Positions 53,745 to 64,000 of a stretch of DNA of 64,000 nucleotides are shown here, in pieces. How positions within the stretch are numbered: the stretch's first letter is position 1; the number at the start of each line of letters is the position of its first letter. The position numbers and the translations under genes are program-made. The stretch is from Dactylonectria macrodidyma (taxonomy: Eukaryota; Ascomycota; Sordariomycetes; Hypocreales; Nectriaceae): positions 682,001 through 746,000 of the forward strand of contig JAGMUV010000002.1 of NCBI GenBank assembly GCA_020744425.1, given 5' to 3'. Under the pieces are notes generated by a model, which had not been told where the DNA came from, made no database searches, and saw nothing but the letters and a program-made list of their open reading frames with translations.

Positions 53745-55402
53745 CTATGATTCCTTTCCCCAGTCTTCCGTTGCATACTCGGGTCGTGTCATTACAAATT
53801 TTTCCACTTTCGGATGCTTGAAATCCCACAGTTTTTGCATACGGATGTCGTAGTTGTCCATTGCCCAGGTGTAATCCTAGCCAGTTGTTAGCATCCTTGC
53901 CATCACACACATCGAAACTCTGCTTGAAGAAATCAATGATCGGAAAGACTTACTCTGTAATCTGGCTCGAGAGGACGCGTGCGGTAGATCGGGGGCGTGC
54001 TCTTACTGGGACTGAGAACATCATTGGACCATTTGGCCTCCTTACCCTGAAGCCTGGCAAGGTCATTTTCCAGCTCCATGATATTTTCCTGGACCTTGAT
54101 CTTGTCCTTGAGCTTGATGGTCTTCTCCTCAGACTCGGCGAGCTCAGCCTGAAGTTCTTTCTTCTTCTCCTCGGGACTCTTTTCCTCAGCCTCGGCGATC
54201 TTGGTGTTCTTGTCCTCACCCTGGGTTTTCTTGCCCTGGGCGTTGCCGACCTTTGGGCCCTTGGTGCTCTGGTCCTTAGGCTCGGTGCTCTTGTCTTGAC
54301 CCTTGATTTGCTTGTCTTGGACCTTGCCGACTCTCGGGCCCTTGGTGATTTTATACTGAAGCTTGGTGCTCTTGTGCTGACCCTTGATGCTCTTGTCCTT
54401 AACCTTGCCATCTTTTGGGTCCTTGGTGCTCTTGTCGTCCTCGTCCTGGCCCGTTGTGCCACCGTTTAAAATCTTCTTCCAATTGCTCATAAAAGGCCGA
54501 TCGAGATCGACAGGCTTTGAGTCTTTGGCATCCTTATCCTGACTCTTGTTATCATTTTTGGGGCGTCGGTTGGCAGGTGGCGTGCCTAGCTGAATGGGAC
54601 GCAGAGGCTTGGGGTTGTCGCTGCCACCCTTTGAGTCCTTGACATCCTCATGCTGGCCCTTCGTATCCAGAGGCTCCAATTTGACTGGAAGGGTACCGAA
54701 GAAACCGTTCCCGGTTTTATCACTGCCAGCCTTGAAGCCCTTGACATCCTCATCCTGGACCTTCTTGTCCGCTTTCGGGCGCGGGACAACAAGAAGGGTT
54801 GAGGTTGGTTGAATAGGCCGGACGGGCTTGATCCTATGACTGGCAGGCTTTGAGGCATCGGAATCCTCATCCTGGTTCTTCATACCCAAAGGCTTCGACT
54901 TTGGTGGAATGAGAAGAAAGCGATTGGGCTTGTCGCTACCGGCATTGAAGCCGTCGGCATCTTCATCTTCATTCGTGGTATCTTCTTTCGGGAGCGGGAT
55001 AACCAGGGTTTTGGGTGGGCGAACTGGATGAAGGATCTTGGGCCTATGAATGATGGGTTCCGAGATTTTGGAACCCTCATCCTGACTCTTCGCACCTAAA
55101 GGCCTGCGGGTTATTTGAAGGAGATAGCGGCGTTTGGCGACGTCAATATCAGTCTGCGAGCCCTTGGTGTCCTCATCCCGGCCCTCGGTACTCTCTTCTT
55201 GGGGCAAGTAGAAAGGTTTCTTGGCTGGTAGTGTGGAATGGAGAAGGCTGGGACTACCACCCCCAGCGTTCGATCCCTTGACTGCCTTGGTAATGCACTC
55301 ATCGCTTCCGCCCCGGAGCAGGCAGCCCGATGACTTCATTGTGGGGGCAGCAGCGACGTTGCTTGCTGCACCGAGCAGAAGAAGAGTGATTTCGAGCTTC
55401 AT
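53745..55402 (-). CDS. Secreted Lys/Asp-rich repeat protein
   Basis: Two exons, 55402-53954 and 53876-53745, give 526 residues. A signal peptide (MKLEITLLLLGAASNVAAA) is followed by five imperfect units of about 50-60 residues, each built around (K)xQDED...GSDK and a Pro/Arg-rich tail (KPLRPIQ). A second set of 10-16-residue units (KDKSIKGQ, GKVQDKQIKGQDKST, GKKTQGEDKNT) runs about 320-405. A charged helix follows (about 405-460, EEKKKELQAELAESEEKTIKLKDKIK). The second exon gives a different, aromatic end (DYTWAMDNYDIRMQKLWDF). Only two cysteines near the N-terminus. No known domain; probably an extracellular, disordered protein. A single basic run (AKRRY) could be a Kex2-type site. Confidence 0.78.
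54180..55210 (-). repeat. Two families of degenerate coding repeats
   Basis: Inside the secreted gene: units of about 150-180 bp (QDED...GSDK...RP) at roughly 54520-55210, then short units of 30-48 bp (GQDKST-like) at roughly 54180-54440. Both are imperfect. Confidence 0.65.
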
Positions 55403-56634
55403 GTTGTGTATCTAGATTGACTAGTTGGAAAGGAAGGGCGTATGTTACACTGTTGCGAAGAGTAGTATTGATGTCCGAGTTAAGATGAAGCAAGTGCTGT
55501 TGGGATAATGTGAGTGGTAAGGTTGTCTCGGTTATGTACTGCATAGCGAGGTTCTTATTTATATATCTTCGGGTTCCAACGAGGTTGCAAACGAAGCGTG
55601 AGGTAAACCTACACGCAAGGTTGTGTGCAAAGGACCAAAATGTCTCTAAGACTGGTGTGGCAAATGCTAAAAAATGCAATTCAACTCTAGTTTCTAGCAC
55701 ATTGAGAACCGATAGTCAAATTTTGGGTTTGGATAATCCAACATCAAGGTGCAAGCATAATTTCTGTGGTATCACATATCTTGCGTTAGAGTTTCCCTTG
55801 ATAGGGTCAGAGGGTGCTGCTCTTCTTTCGACGTTCAATACCACGGCCCGGTCATCTACAGGAAGTAGTTCTTACCATCCGGCCTGTCAATGGCGAGTCC
55901 CAATTTAGTGCTTGCATGGATATGGCCGCCCACATATACTATAGTAAGCCTTATCCATCTGTCGTCGCGTTCGTCGCTTTGTTTAGTGGCGCTGTCGACA
56001 AACATTTTGTATATCGGGTCCGCCTAGCCAATCAAGTAGAACTTCGCCAACTGGTCATATGAAAAACTGACTGGCAAAGCATATGGCGACCGGATGAGAC
56101 CCGGATGGGCTCAGTTCCTAGCGCCCAGGATTCGAAGGGTTGTAAAGCCTCCTGTGTTCTATCCAGAGTTTTTTCCGCATTGAAACGCGACCCCCGAATC
56201 ACGGCCAGGTCCCGTATCATTGTGAGCAGTTGATTTGGTGGATAATTTTATTCCCTTAGACCAAAAAACCCAATTCTTTAGATTAGAAGTAGTAGATTAT
56301 TCGAGTGTTGGGAAAATAATTATCAGAGTCGAAAGCATTGTGCGAAAATGGACGTTTCAAACCACACTGGAATTGAATGTCAACACGGTGAATTGGTGAA
56401 TGGCCCCATTCGTGGTGCATAGGGCCTTGAAGTCAAATTAAGAGCAGACTACCGCTACTAGGAATAAACACCACGAGTATTTACTGCCCTTGAATGTAGT
56501 GGCAGAATACTTTAGTTGTATCTGAGACATCAGCGGCTCGGTCTTAGCTGGCCCCGATGAAAACAGATATGACGAGGCCTTGGTCTTCTACCCCATCCTG
56601 TTCCAAAACGTACTTCGGAGCCAAATGTCTATCA
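55403..56634. other. Gene-free stretch
   Basis: About 1.2 kb, AT-rich at 56220-56350. An open frame at 55510-55908 has no domain. Nothing recognised. Confidence 0.5.
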
Positions 56635-58133
56635 TTAGATCAGAGAGGCGCAAGTGAAGGCACTGCTCACGGTACCAGCCTTGTACTCGTCTCTCTGTGC
56701 AGTGTTAGCCGGCCATCATTTCTTCCACGCGAATAATGACGAGGGCTTCAACTTACAATGTTCTTGACCGACGAATATGTACCTCCGACCAGTACAATAA
56801 GCCCCATGATGAAAATGAGGCCGTTGGTGATGCTCCAGAACAGGTTTTCCTTACTGTACCAATTTCCCTTCTTGAGCAAAAAGAACCACATCATCGCAGG
56901 GATGTACAGCGTGAATCCCGAGTTCAGCAAGCTTGATGTAATGGCGATTAAGTCGCTGAAGAAAGGGATGGACTCAGCAACAACGAAGCTGATCCAAGTG
57001 AACACAGTGATCAGGATCAACCATGTAATCCATCCTTTTTTAGTATTGACAAAACGGGCGATGCTATCCTTGTAAATTCTGCCATGGATATATCTCACGC
57101 CAACGGTTGTGTTGATCGAGCCACTGATATAGATGACAGGAAGCGCAACTCCAAACGCGACCTTTGCCACCGTCGATGATGTGGACAAGATAGCGGGTGA
57201 CTCGACATCAACTCCAACAAAGGAGTAGATGAGCGCACCTGTGAGTGTATAGATGACAATCTCGATGCCGCCCAGAGTCCAAATGGACTTCATGTAATCG
57301 GTAGGCGTGTGCATCTCGTCCATGAAGGAAAACTGGGAAATCGAAAAGCTGTATGCGAAGAAGATGTTGCAAATGGCGATGAAAGCCGTCGCGAAGCTGA
57401 TGTCCTCCTTCGGCCATGCCGACCACTCTGCTCCGGGCGCGACAGATGATTTCTGGACTCCGGTCGCAATAATCGTGATTCCAATAGCGAGGATAATGGA
57501 GACAAAATCGACGTAGCCCAAGATAGCCACCTCGGCGAAGCTGGGAGGCACAGCAAGCAGCAATAAGATGACGGCAGAAACGACGCCCCAGACCAGGCCG
57601 CAGACATCGCTCTCCGTGAGAACTTGAAACGCAATGGTCCCCGTCAAACAATGCGAGGCCGTGAGGAAGACGAGCTGAAGCGTCAACATGACGCCAAAGA
57701 TTTCGTATCCCGCACGGCCGAACATGAGCCCTCCTGCGGCAGGGTAATGCTGTACATGTGGATAGGTCACTTTGACCTGGCCCACGATGTACGATGTGTA
57801 GATGGCAATGAGACCGATGCCGACAGAGCAGATGACGCCCGCAACCATTCCGAGGGTCGCAAAGGCGGCCGGGATGGACAGCGAGCCCAGGGCGATGGCC
57901 TGGACGATGAGCACAATGGTGAGACGCTTCCAGCCGAGGCGATGGAACTTGGCATTTCCAGCCACAATCTTTCGCCTCTCGAACTCGGTCATCTCTCCCA
58001 CCATCTTCTCGCTGGTGGAGTCGTCCGGGACGAGCATGTTGTCCAAGGCATGGCTACCCGTGCCCTGGTTGATATCCTTGGTGATCTTGTCGGCGCCGGC
58101 GGCCGCAGCAGGAGTAGTTGTTGTGGGGATCAT
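56635..58133 (-). CDS. Amino acid transporter, Aa_trans (AAAP/Mtr) family
   Basis: Two exons, 58133-56757 and 56694-56635, give 478 residues. A 60-residue hydrophilic N-terminus (with FERRKIVAGNAKFHRLGWKRL just before the first helix) precedes eleven hydrophobic segments. Landmarks are LGSLSIPAAFATLGMVAGVI, HVQHYPAAGGLMFGRAGYEIFGV and FAYSFSISQFSFMDEMHTPTDYMKSIW, close to the neutral amino acid permease Mtr of Neurospora. The intron gives a terminal exon KNIRDEYKAGTVSSAFTC, which resembles the conserved tail of these permeases. It imports neutral or aromatic amino acids across the plasma membrane by proton symport, by family. Intact. Confidence 0.92.
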
Positions 58134-59787
58134 TGTAGTCGTTGATTAGTCTATCATGGTCACACAGACGGTTTCGGGATCCAGAACTCTAGGGCTCAGG
58201 TGTCTTCGAGGGTGTAGGCTGTTGACCGTTTCGACCCGGTATGTTTGGGTCAGAGAGGAAGTGATGGATGGAGGAGATCGAGCGGGGGAAACAGTTTAAC
58301 TCTGGGGACAGGGACCTTTTGAACGTGGAACAAACCCACCCCGATCACCCGAGGCCGGGATTGCAACCTAGGGACCCTAGAGAAACTGAGGAGCAAAAGT
58401 CTGTTTGTGAGTCGATCATGGCTAGTCATGAGAACTGTCTCCATTTAGGATGGTCGTCTAACCTCAAGCCAGCATAGACCAACCTTTGATCCGCGAAGGT
58501 GGGCCCTTCCATGACACTTCTAGAAAGAAAGTATGAGCTACGGAACCGATGCGTTGGAATCGGGGAAAGGCTCCCGGTTAGCTCAGGAACAGGCGGCTCT
58601 TCGCATTGAGTTTACGACAAGCCTCGCCTTCAACCTCTTTACGGTTCGTGGCTTGCCATCAACCACATCACTCTCATACAGTTCCAGAAGGCAAAAGCGA
58701 ATATACCACAAACCTTCTCCGAGACGCCAAACGCAATTGCCAAAATCCACATGTCATGCGGCAGCGAAGATTTGCGATGGGGAAAAATTTTGGTGATGTG
58801 GATTCTGTGAGTCAAGAGTCGGTCCATTTTACCTAATGCTCCATACTACCACGGAGACCCCGAGTCAGACGATGAGAGAAGGATGGAGTGTCCAGCGGCG
58901 ACGCGAGGTATTTTTATTCGTCCAAAGTAAATTTTGTGTTCCTGGAGTAGAGAAATGAACGGCGATTGGGGATCCATGCCTCCACAGTGGTTCCGGGCCG
59001 TTGGTTAGGAAGTATTTCCGAGTTACGACAAGTGACAAATTCGTAATGTGGTGGGAGGCATTGGCCAAAGAAATTTCGCTGGTTGCAGAGCTGTACAATT
59101 TCTTTCTGTATGGGATCAACAACGAATCATGTCGGTGGTACATCTGATTTTGAAGTGCGCCTCTCTTTTGCATACGGCCGGTGGTGGCGAAGAGTGGACG
59201 ATGGCTTCTCGGGTCATCTAAGTCCAACGGGCCGAAGCTTGGTCAACCTCGGCTTTCACGAATTACGGCCCGAAGGCTTCATCGTGCTACTCCAGAATAT
59301 ATCGATCCATTTGACTGGGATGTTCTCCGTGGGGACCACGATGATGGTATGTCTTTCCCCAGTAGACTAGACTCCTGCGGCGACTAGGCTGTCAAGGGGA
59401 GCGGGCACTCAGCCACATCGCACGTTTTCACCTATTCCTTCATTTATTGCCTCTCATGTTGCGATACCCCCATACCAAACTGCTCCGGTTCAACAAGTTA
59501 GACCCTGAACTTTACAGCTGCGTAGGGTAAACGCCGTGTAAATGGAAGCGGTAGTTTAGCCAGACGCCCTGCAATTTTCATCAGTTTGTCACGTATATGT
59601 GAGAGACGCGTTTCCGGAGATAAATTTCATCATTGCTCATAATAACAATCGTAGCTGCGTTTCAACAGTGAGGGTAAAATCGTCGTAATACATAAAGACC
59701 CCAACCAGTGTAGGTCCACGAGGGGCCGAAAGAAACAGATTTCCAACATCAAAACTCCATGCCCCCGCCCCCCAAATTCCCGCTTCA
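58134..59787. other. Gene-free stretch
   Basis: About 1.65 kb. Open frames at 58533-58836, 58865-59227 and 59083-59370 have no domain. A T-arm-like string near 58355 was examined and does not fold as a tRNA. Nothing supportable. Confidence 0.5.
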
Positions 59788-60554
59788 TCACTTGCTCTTG
59801 CTCTTGCTCTTGCCCCAAGGCCGGAGATTCAGTAGCAAGTACAGGGGCAGAAACAGAAGCGAGCCCATCATGAATAGCCACGCGCTGTAAAGTTGCCACA
59901 CAAGCCAGAGAAAGGGTCCCAGTCCTGGTAGCAGGAATTGCATGCAATCTGTTACCGGATAGAGGTCTTCTTGGCTCGCAATGTAGTACTTTGGTCGGTT
60001 GAAGCCGTTGCTGGGAGCGATCGAGCTTCTGTTCGTACTGCCAAACCTCTCTTGGCTCTCTAGAGTAGGCGAAGAGGTTATCTGGGTGAGTTGCAGGACG
60101 GAAATAAGGCGAACAGGTGCTTTATACACAGGAATACACCACATTGAAAAAGTTTGCCGAAGGGACACAGAGAGAAGCCCGCTCTGTTGATCAAATGCTA
60201 CACACGCACATTAATCACCACCATCAGACCTTGATGACGAACAGGCTTACTAGCAGAGTCAACCTTGATGTCCATGTGCGGACTGAGCTTGCGATACCAT
60301 CTATAGATGGCAAGCACCATCCATAGCGAGTCGATCCCGCTGCTCAAGGACGCTGAGCCCTTGGAGATAGAAGGAACACGGCTGCGAGGGTGCAGAAAAG
60401 AGGCGTTTGGTAAGAAGTAGTGCGACAATATGACCGCCTGCTGCTCCGGGCTTCCTTGTGCGAGGGCCTTGATGACGCCCGGTATCTCCTTGGCTGTAGA
60501 CGTTATTATCTACCTGGGACAAACGTAGTTTTGCTTCTCACCTGGAAACTCCAT
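59788..60554 (-). CDS. SigF-type NTF2-like domain protein
   Basis: Three exons, 60554-60542, 60493-60251 and 60197-59788, give 221 residues. Exon 1 is 13 nt (MEFP). Splicing gives MEFPAKEIPGVIKALAQ and LSHYFLPNASFLHPRSRVPS, then IYRWYRKLSPHMDIKVDSATFDQ and a strand pattern ending in ASQEDLYPVTDCMQFLLPGLGPF. This is the fold of the fungal SigF-like NTF2-like proteins (strand-helix cone; helix with the HP pair; RQEDxY-like motif). A membrane-spanning helix follows at about 180-208, then a basic (KS)n tail. The family is poorly characterised and probably membrane-anchored. All three exons are short, so the gene is easy to miss. Confidence 0.82.
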
Positions 60555-61541
60555 ATTGTGTAGTCACTCGTTTGGTTCTGGTGTTTCTGGGTCGCTATGA
60601 CGATGTCGATGCCTGCACGATCGCGTAGAAACAAAATTGTTTTACAGAACCAGGCCGGCAGGGGCATTTCGCGGGGCCCATGAGTCAAATGAATGAAATC
60701 AACAAACACGGGTTACTAAACGACAGGAATGGTGTCGTTATAATGTTTCGAGCTGCACACTTATCTGCATTCCATCGTTGGACGCGGTAGGGGTGACGTC
60801 TTCAAGAGCAGGGAAGACCAAATTAAACCTGTAAGGCATGTTGTCTCATCCTTTCAAATCTGAGACTCTGATTGCGATGAGACATTTTAAATGCACGACG
60901 AGGATTTTGAGTACAATTTAAAAACGAGAGACGTGAATATTACTTGCATTCTTGTCATTTTTTGGGGTGAGACATGATGGATCTAGGTCGATAAAAGGAC
61001 GGGCGCGACTCTCACTACTCAACACGAGGACCATGTCATCCTAGACTGCCTCGCACTGCCTCCCCCAAGATCATGCATCCGAGACACGCTTCTACTGAGT
61101 CATTTCACTAAACATTACCATAGAATACCATCAATCGCAACACAGTTGTAACAAAAAAGATTAATTGGTTCGATCATACAGTCGTTCATCTATCTAACTA
61201 TTATATACAAAGGACCCGAGCCGAAGGGTCCAAGGGGTTCTACCCTCATGTGCTTTTCTGGTACCAGTCGGTCATCCTTTTGAAGCATAAGTCGTCCTAT
61301 GCAGACTTATCGCGACTGATCCTGTTTTTCTCATCGCGACTTTGTGCGGCGAATTTTGCCTATGTTCTACCAAGCCCGCCTTGTACAAAGGCTTGGGGTT
61401 CTGTACTCCGTCAAGGGAATCGTCTTGCGTCGGCATGTTGCCGACATACGGCCCCTAGGAGTCGTCTATATGTTGCTCAGATGAGCGACGCTATTTGGTG
61501 TGACCGCTTCAGCTCTAGCATCTAGACTTTTGTCGCAGCGA
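60555..61541. other. Gene-free stretch
   Basis: About 990 bases. AT-rich parts at 60880-60960 and 61140-61210. No gene recognised. Confidence 0.5.
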
Positions 61542-62995
61542 TCATGCCGGGCCATAGGAGATGTTGGTCTCTTTGGTGATCTGAATACCGCCCACGTTCT
61601 CTGTGCGCCTCGTGGTGAATCCGACCACGGCAGGTTCGGGCTTCGGGGGCAGAGTGATGATATCGGCGACGGTATCAAAGCTGTCCATTTCTTGAATTGT
61701 TTGCTTCGCCTTGAGTTCGCTCTTGTCGAGATTATTCATCGACCACAGGCGGGCCTCATCATCTTGCAGAGTGCTCTCCGATACTTCATCGCGGCTGGGT
61801 AGCTCGTAAGAGTTGCTGTAGATTCCACGGCTCCGTCGCTTCTTCTCGGCACTGTGAGACTGTCTCTTGGAAGCGGGTTTGTCTGAGCCTTGGCGAAGCC
61901 TCGAAGAAATGAGGAAAGGAATGTATCGCATGCAGAAAGGCTTGAGGGCCGGTACCGATGCGCAAATGACACCGGCATTGACTTCAATGAAGGTCCAGAT
62001 GATCTGCTCAGAGACCTTCCATGTATAGTCATTGGACTTCAACAGTGGCGACATGATGATGGTGCGCTTGATAGACGCTACGCACACGCTAGATTAGGTG
62101 TTAGCGAAGGTACGGCATATTGGACAAGGGTAAACTTACAAGCAACCAGTTGCGAACAACAAAGCAAGAGAAACCTTTTGCCGCAGAGGAATCTGGAGGG
62201 GGATGACTATCCTGATGGGAAGAGTAAGGATGAAGAGGTCGATGACAATGTTGGCAATGCTCAAAGTCAGCATTGGGACAATGTTGTTGATGCATTCTCC
62301 TTCGACAGTCATGTCCCAACCGGAGGAAATAGGACGACATCGGAAGATCATAAGAAGGATGTACACCACGGTGTACACGGCTACAACGGCGATGAGCGTG
62401 TGGACGGCGCGGCGGATGACTCGGTCCGGGGAGATTCTGATGTAAAAGAATAGGACAGAGAGTTTAGAGAAGGCAATGGAGACGGCGAAGATGAGCGTCG
62501 CGCCAATTGACATCTTTTGACCCAGATATGTTAGCCAATGTTCTATGAAAAAGAAGTGCTTGATAGATCTCACCTGCCAAAAGTGTGGGCTGAAGACATC
62601 GAACAGAATATCCCACATGTGATGGCCTGCACCCAGCTTGATCACTATCACGAACAGTTAGTAACTGCATTGGCATTGCAAAGCAGTGTAAAGAAAACAT
62701 ACCTTGGGTAGTGAGTGCAAGGAAGATGATGGAAAAGCCGAGCGCACAGAGGCACATGTCTTGCACATGTTAGTACACTAGTCCCAGCAATGTCAAGCCG
62801 GAGAGACTCACAGTCATCGAGCCCAAGCACACCCTTGACCACATATTTCCTTGTAAACAGCCGAAGGCAGACGGCGACGCAGGCGATGACGGTCGTAGCA
62901 ACTCCGGCCGGCAGGACTCCTCCAGCACTGCTCGGGGGGTGGAGGAGAGTCCGAACCTCACCTTCGGGGGGGTCCATGACGTAGACGGGAGCCAT
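61542..62995 (-). CDS. Rhodopsin-domain (PTH11-like) integral membrane protein
   Basis: Five exons, 62995-62812, 62759-62703, 62644-62574, 62513-62140 and 62088-61542, give 410 residues. Seven hydrophobic helices are seen. Landmarks are VCLRLFTRKYVVKGVLGLDDYMCLCAL (restored across intron 1), HHMWDILFDVF, FSKLSVLFFYIRISP and IVIDLFILTLPIRIV, followed by a seventh helix ending VPALKPFC. The Ser/Lys-rich cytosolic tail (about 115 residues) ends in ISYGPA. This is the fungal rhodopsin-like family (DUF3328-unrelated), found near PTH11-type GPCRs but without the N-terminal CFEM domain. A receptor or sensor role at the plasma membrane is usual inference. Confidence 0.9.
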
Positions 62996-64000
62996 GGTAG
63001 TTGATAGGGGGGCCTTGCAACGGAGAAGGGATGATCTTCGTCGTTGGTTTGGGACGACCACTTGAGGTGATGATGGGCGTGTCCGAGCTTCTTCTCGCAC
63101 CTAGATTTGGTCCGGGAGGCCAAGAGTTATTATACTATGCCTTCAATCTACTCCTCCAAGGATGAGGATGGAGCTCGCCGGGAGCAGACTGCCCATGTTA
63201 CTGGGGCCTCCCGTCACCCATCGAGAAAGGAAAAAAAGAGGGACAGGATATACACGCCCCTCCAAGTCCCACATGCGGCATTGCGATGCGAGTAAATCTC
63301 AACAGCAAAAAAGAGACGGCAATGCGAATTCCGCGGATCCTCTCTCACGGGGGCGTGGGCTCGGAAGTGGCAGAGAGAGAGTGTGAGAGAGGAACATAGA
63401 GAGCGGCAACATGACCGTTGCGTTGCAGGCCCCATCGCCCGGGGCCGGGGCTCTCAAGGCTGAAGAAGAAATGGTTCGACTTGAAACTCGAAGCTATGGG
63501 TCTTTCATGGCTAATCCAGGAACGAAAAGTGACGGCTCACTTGAGGGTCATCGAAAAAGCAACTTCCACAATGCGAGTCTCTCTCCATCCGCGCGCATCC
63601 AGACCCTAGGAACCAAGCAGCCCAGCATTAGCCCCCCAGCTGAGAGAGTGTGTGTCTCCGCTTGCGTGGGGTTATTTTCCTTTCTTTTTTCCTATAAGTG
63701 AGGGTCCCTAGCAGAGAGAAAATCTTCAACGGTGACGGACGGGATGAAGTGTGGACAAAAGAGGCACCGCTTTGTCTGCGCCGCCTTGAACGGGACCCAG
63801 CTTCGGCAGACAGGCATGTTTCTCGGGTCCAGACACCCCGGTCCTAGTACCCGCCCCTCGGCGGTGCCCGGACTCTGACGGGGGGGTCTTTAAACGGAGA
63901 GGCTCTAACGGGGGCGGATTGGTCGGAGTTACTGTATGGGATTTTTGCTGGAAACATGCATCATATCTCACATGGCCAGTTTATGCGTAGAACAAGCAGA
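62996..64000. other. Promoter region and right-hand end, no gene
   Basis: About 1 kb. Open frames at 63107-63386 and 63411-63701 are low-complexity or domain-free. Nothing supportable. Confidence 0.5.

Noticed and set aside
58320..58420. tRNA-like string (GGTTGCAATCCC on the minus strand)
   Set aside because: The T-loop differs at a fixed position, the T-stem does not pair, and no acceptor stem or anticodon arm can be formed.

Overview
The window is nuclear DNA of a filamentous ascomycete, most likely a Sordariomycete (Hypocreales or a close order). The signs are short 50-110 nt introns with CTAAC-type branch sites, dense genes on both strands, and fungus-specific families: Zn2Cys6/Fungal_trans regulator, CFEM modules, PTH11/rhodopsin-like membrane protein, SigF-type NTF2-like protein and LrgB-like protein. 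Orthologues of conserved eukaryotic genes (trpE, set9, mitochondrial uL14, rpb9, ess1/pin1, fad1) anchor the reading. I rebuilt 30 protein genes by placing splice sites by eye. Reading phases sum correctly in every multi-exon model and conserved motifs are restored across the junctions. No rRNA, tRNA, CRISPR or intact transposon was recognised.

Region 1 (1-10.4 kb) is the most coherent block. After a nickel/cobalt transporter cut by the window edge come a Dabb protein, an Ldh_2-type dehydrogenase, a Zn2Cys6 activator, an IlvD/Edd dehydratase, a short-chain dehydrogenase and a hotdog thioesterase. The four promoter regions serving these six genes contain seven CGG-N7-CCG inverted repeats, the typical target of a Zn2Cys6 dimer. 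One 13-base site is identical in two promoters. I infer a self-regulated catabolic cluster, probably for a sugar acid, running from 914 to 9611. A DUF1993 gene beside it has no such site.

Region 2 (11.3-15 kb) is a single 1191-residue cell-surface protein with eight complete CFEM modules and a GPI-anchor-like tail, followed by 2.2 kb without a gene. Region 3 (17.2-26.5 kb) holds a glyoxalase-like protein, three related RING-like zinc proteins, trpE and a BTB protein. Region 4 (26.5-36 kb) holds a protein with a helical N-terminal domain behind a long pyrimidine-rich leader, a secreted M28 aminopeptidase with a tandem GATA site upstream, an 83-residue conserved small protein, and a secreted P/V/E/T-rich protein that appears broken.

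Region 5 (36.6-52.5 kb) is housekeeping: set9, mitochondrial uL14, rpb9 (with a long intron that carries an open, coding-like frame), ess1, an LrgB-like membrane protein, a coiled-coil protein resembling HAUS3, and fad1. Region 6 (53.7-63 kb) is more accessory: a secreted Lys/Asp-rich repeat protein, an amino acid transporter, a SigF-type NTF2-like protein and a seven-helix rhodopsin-like protein, separated by long gene-free stretches.
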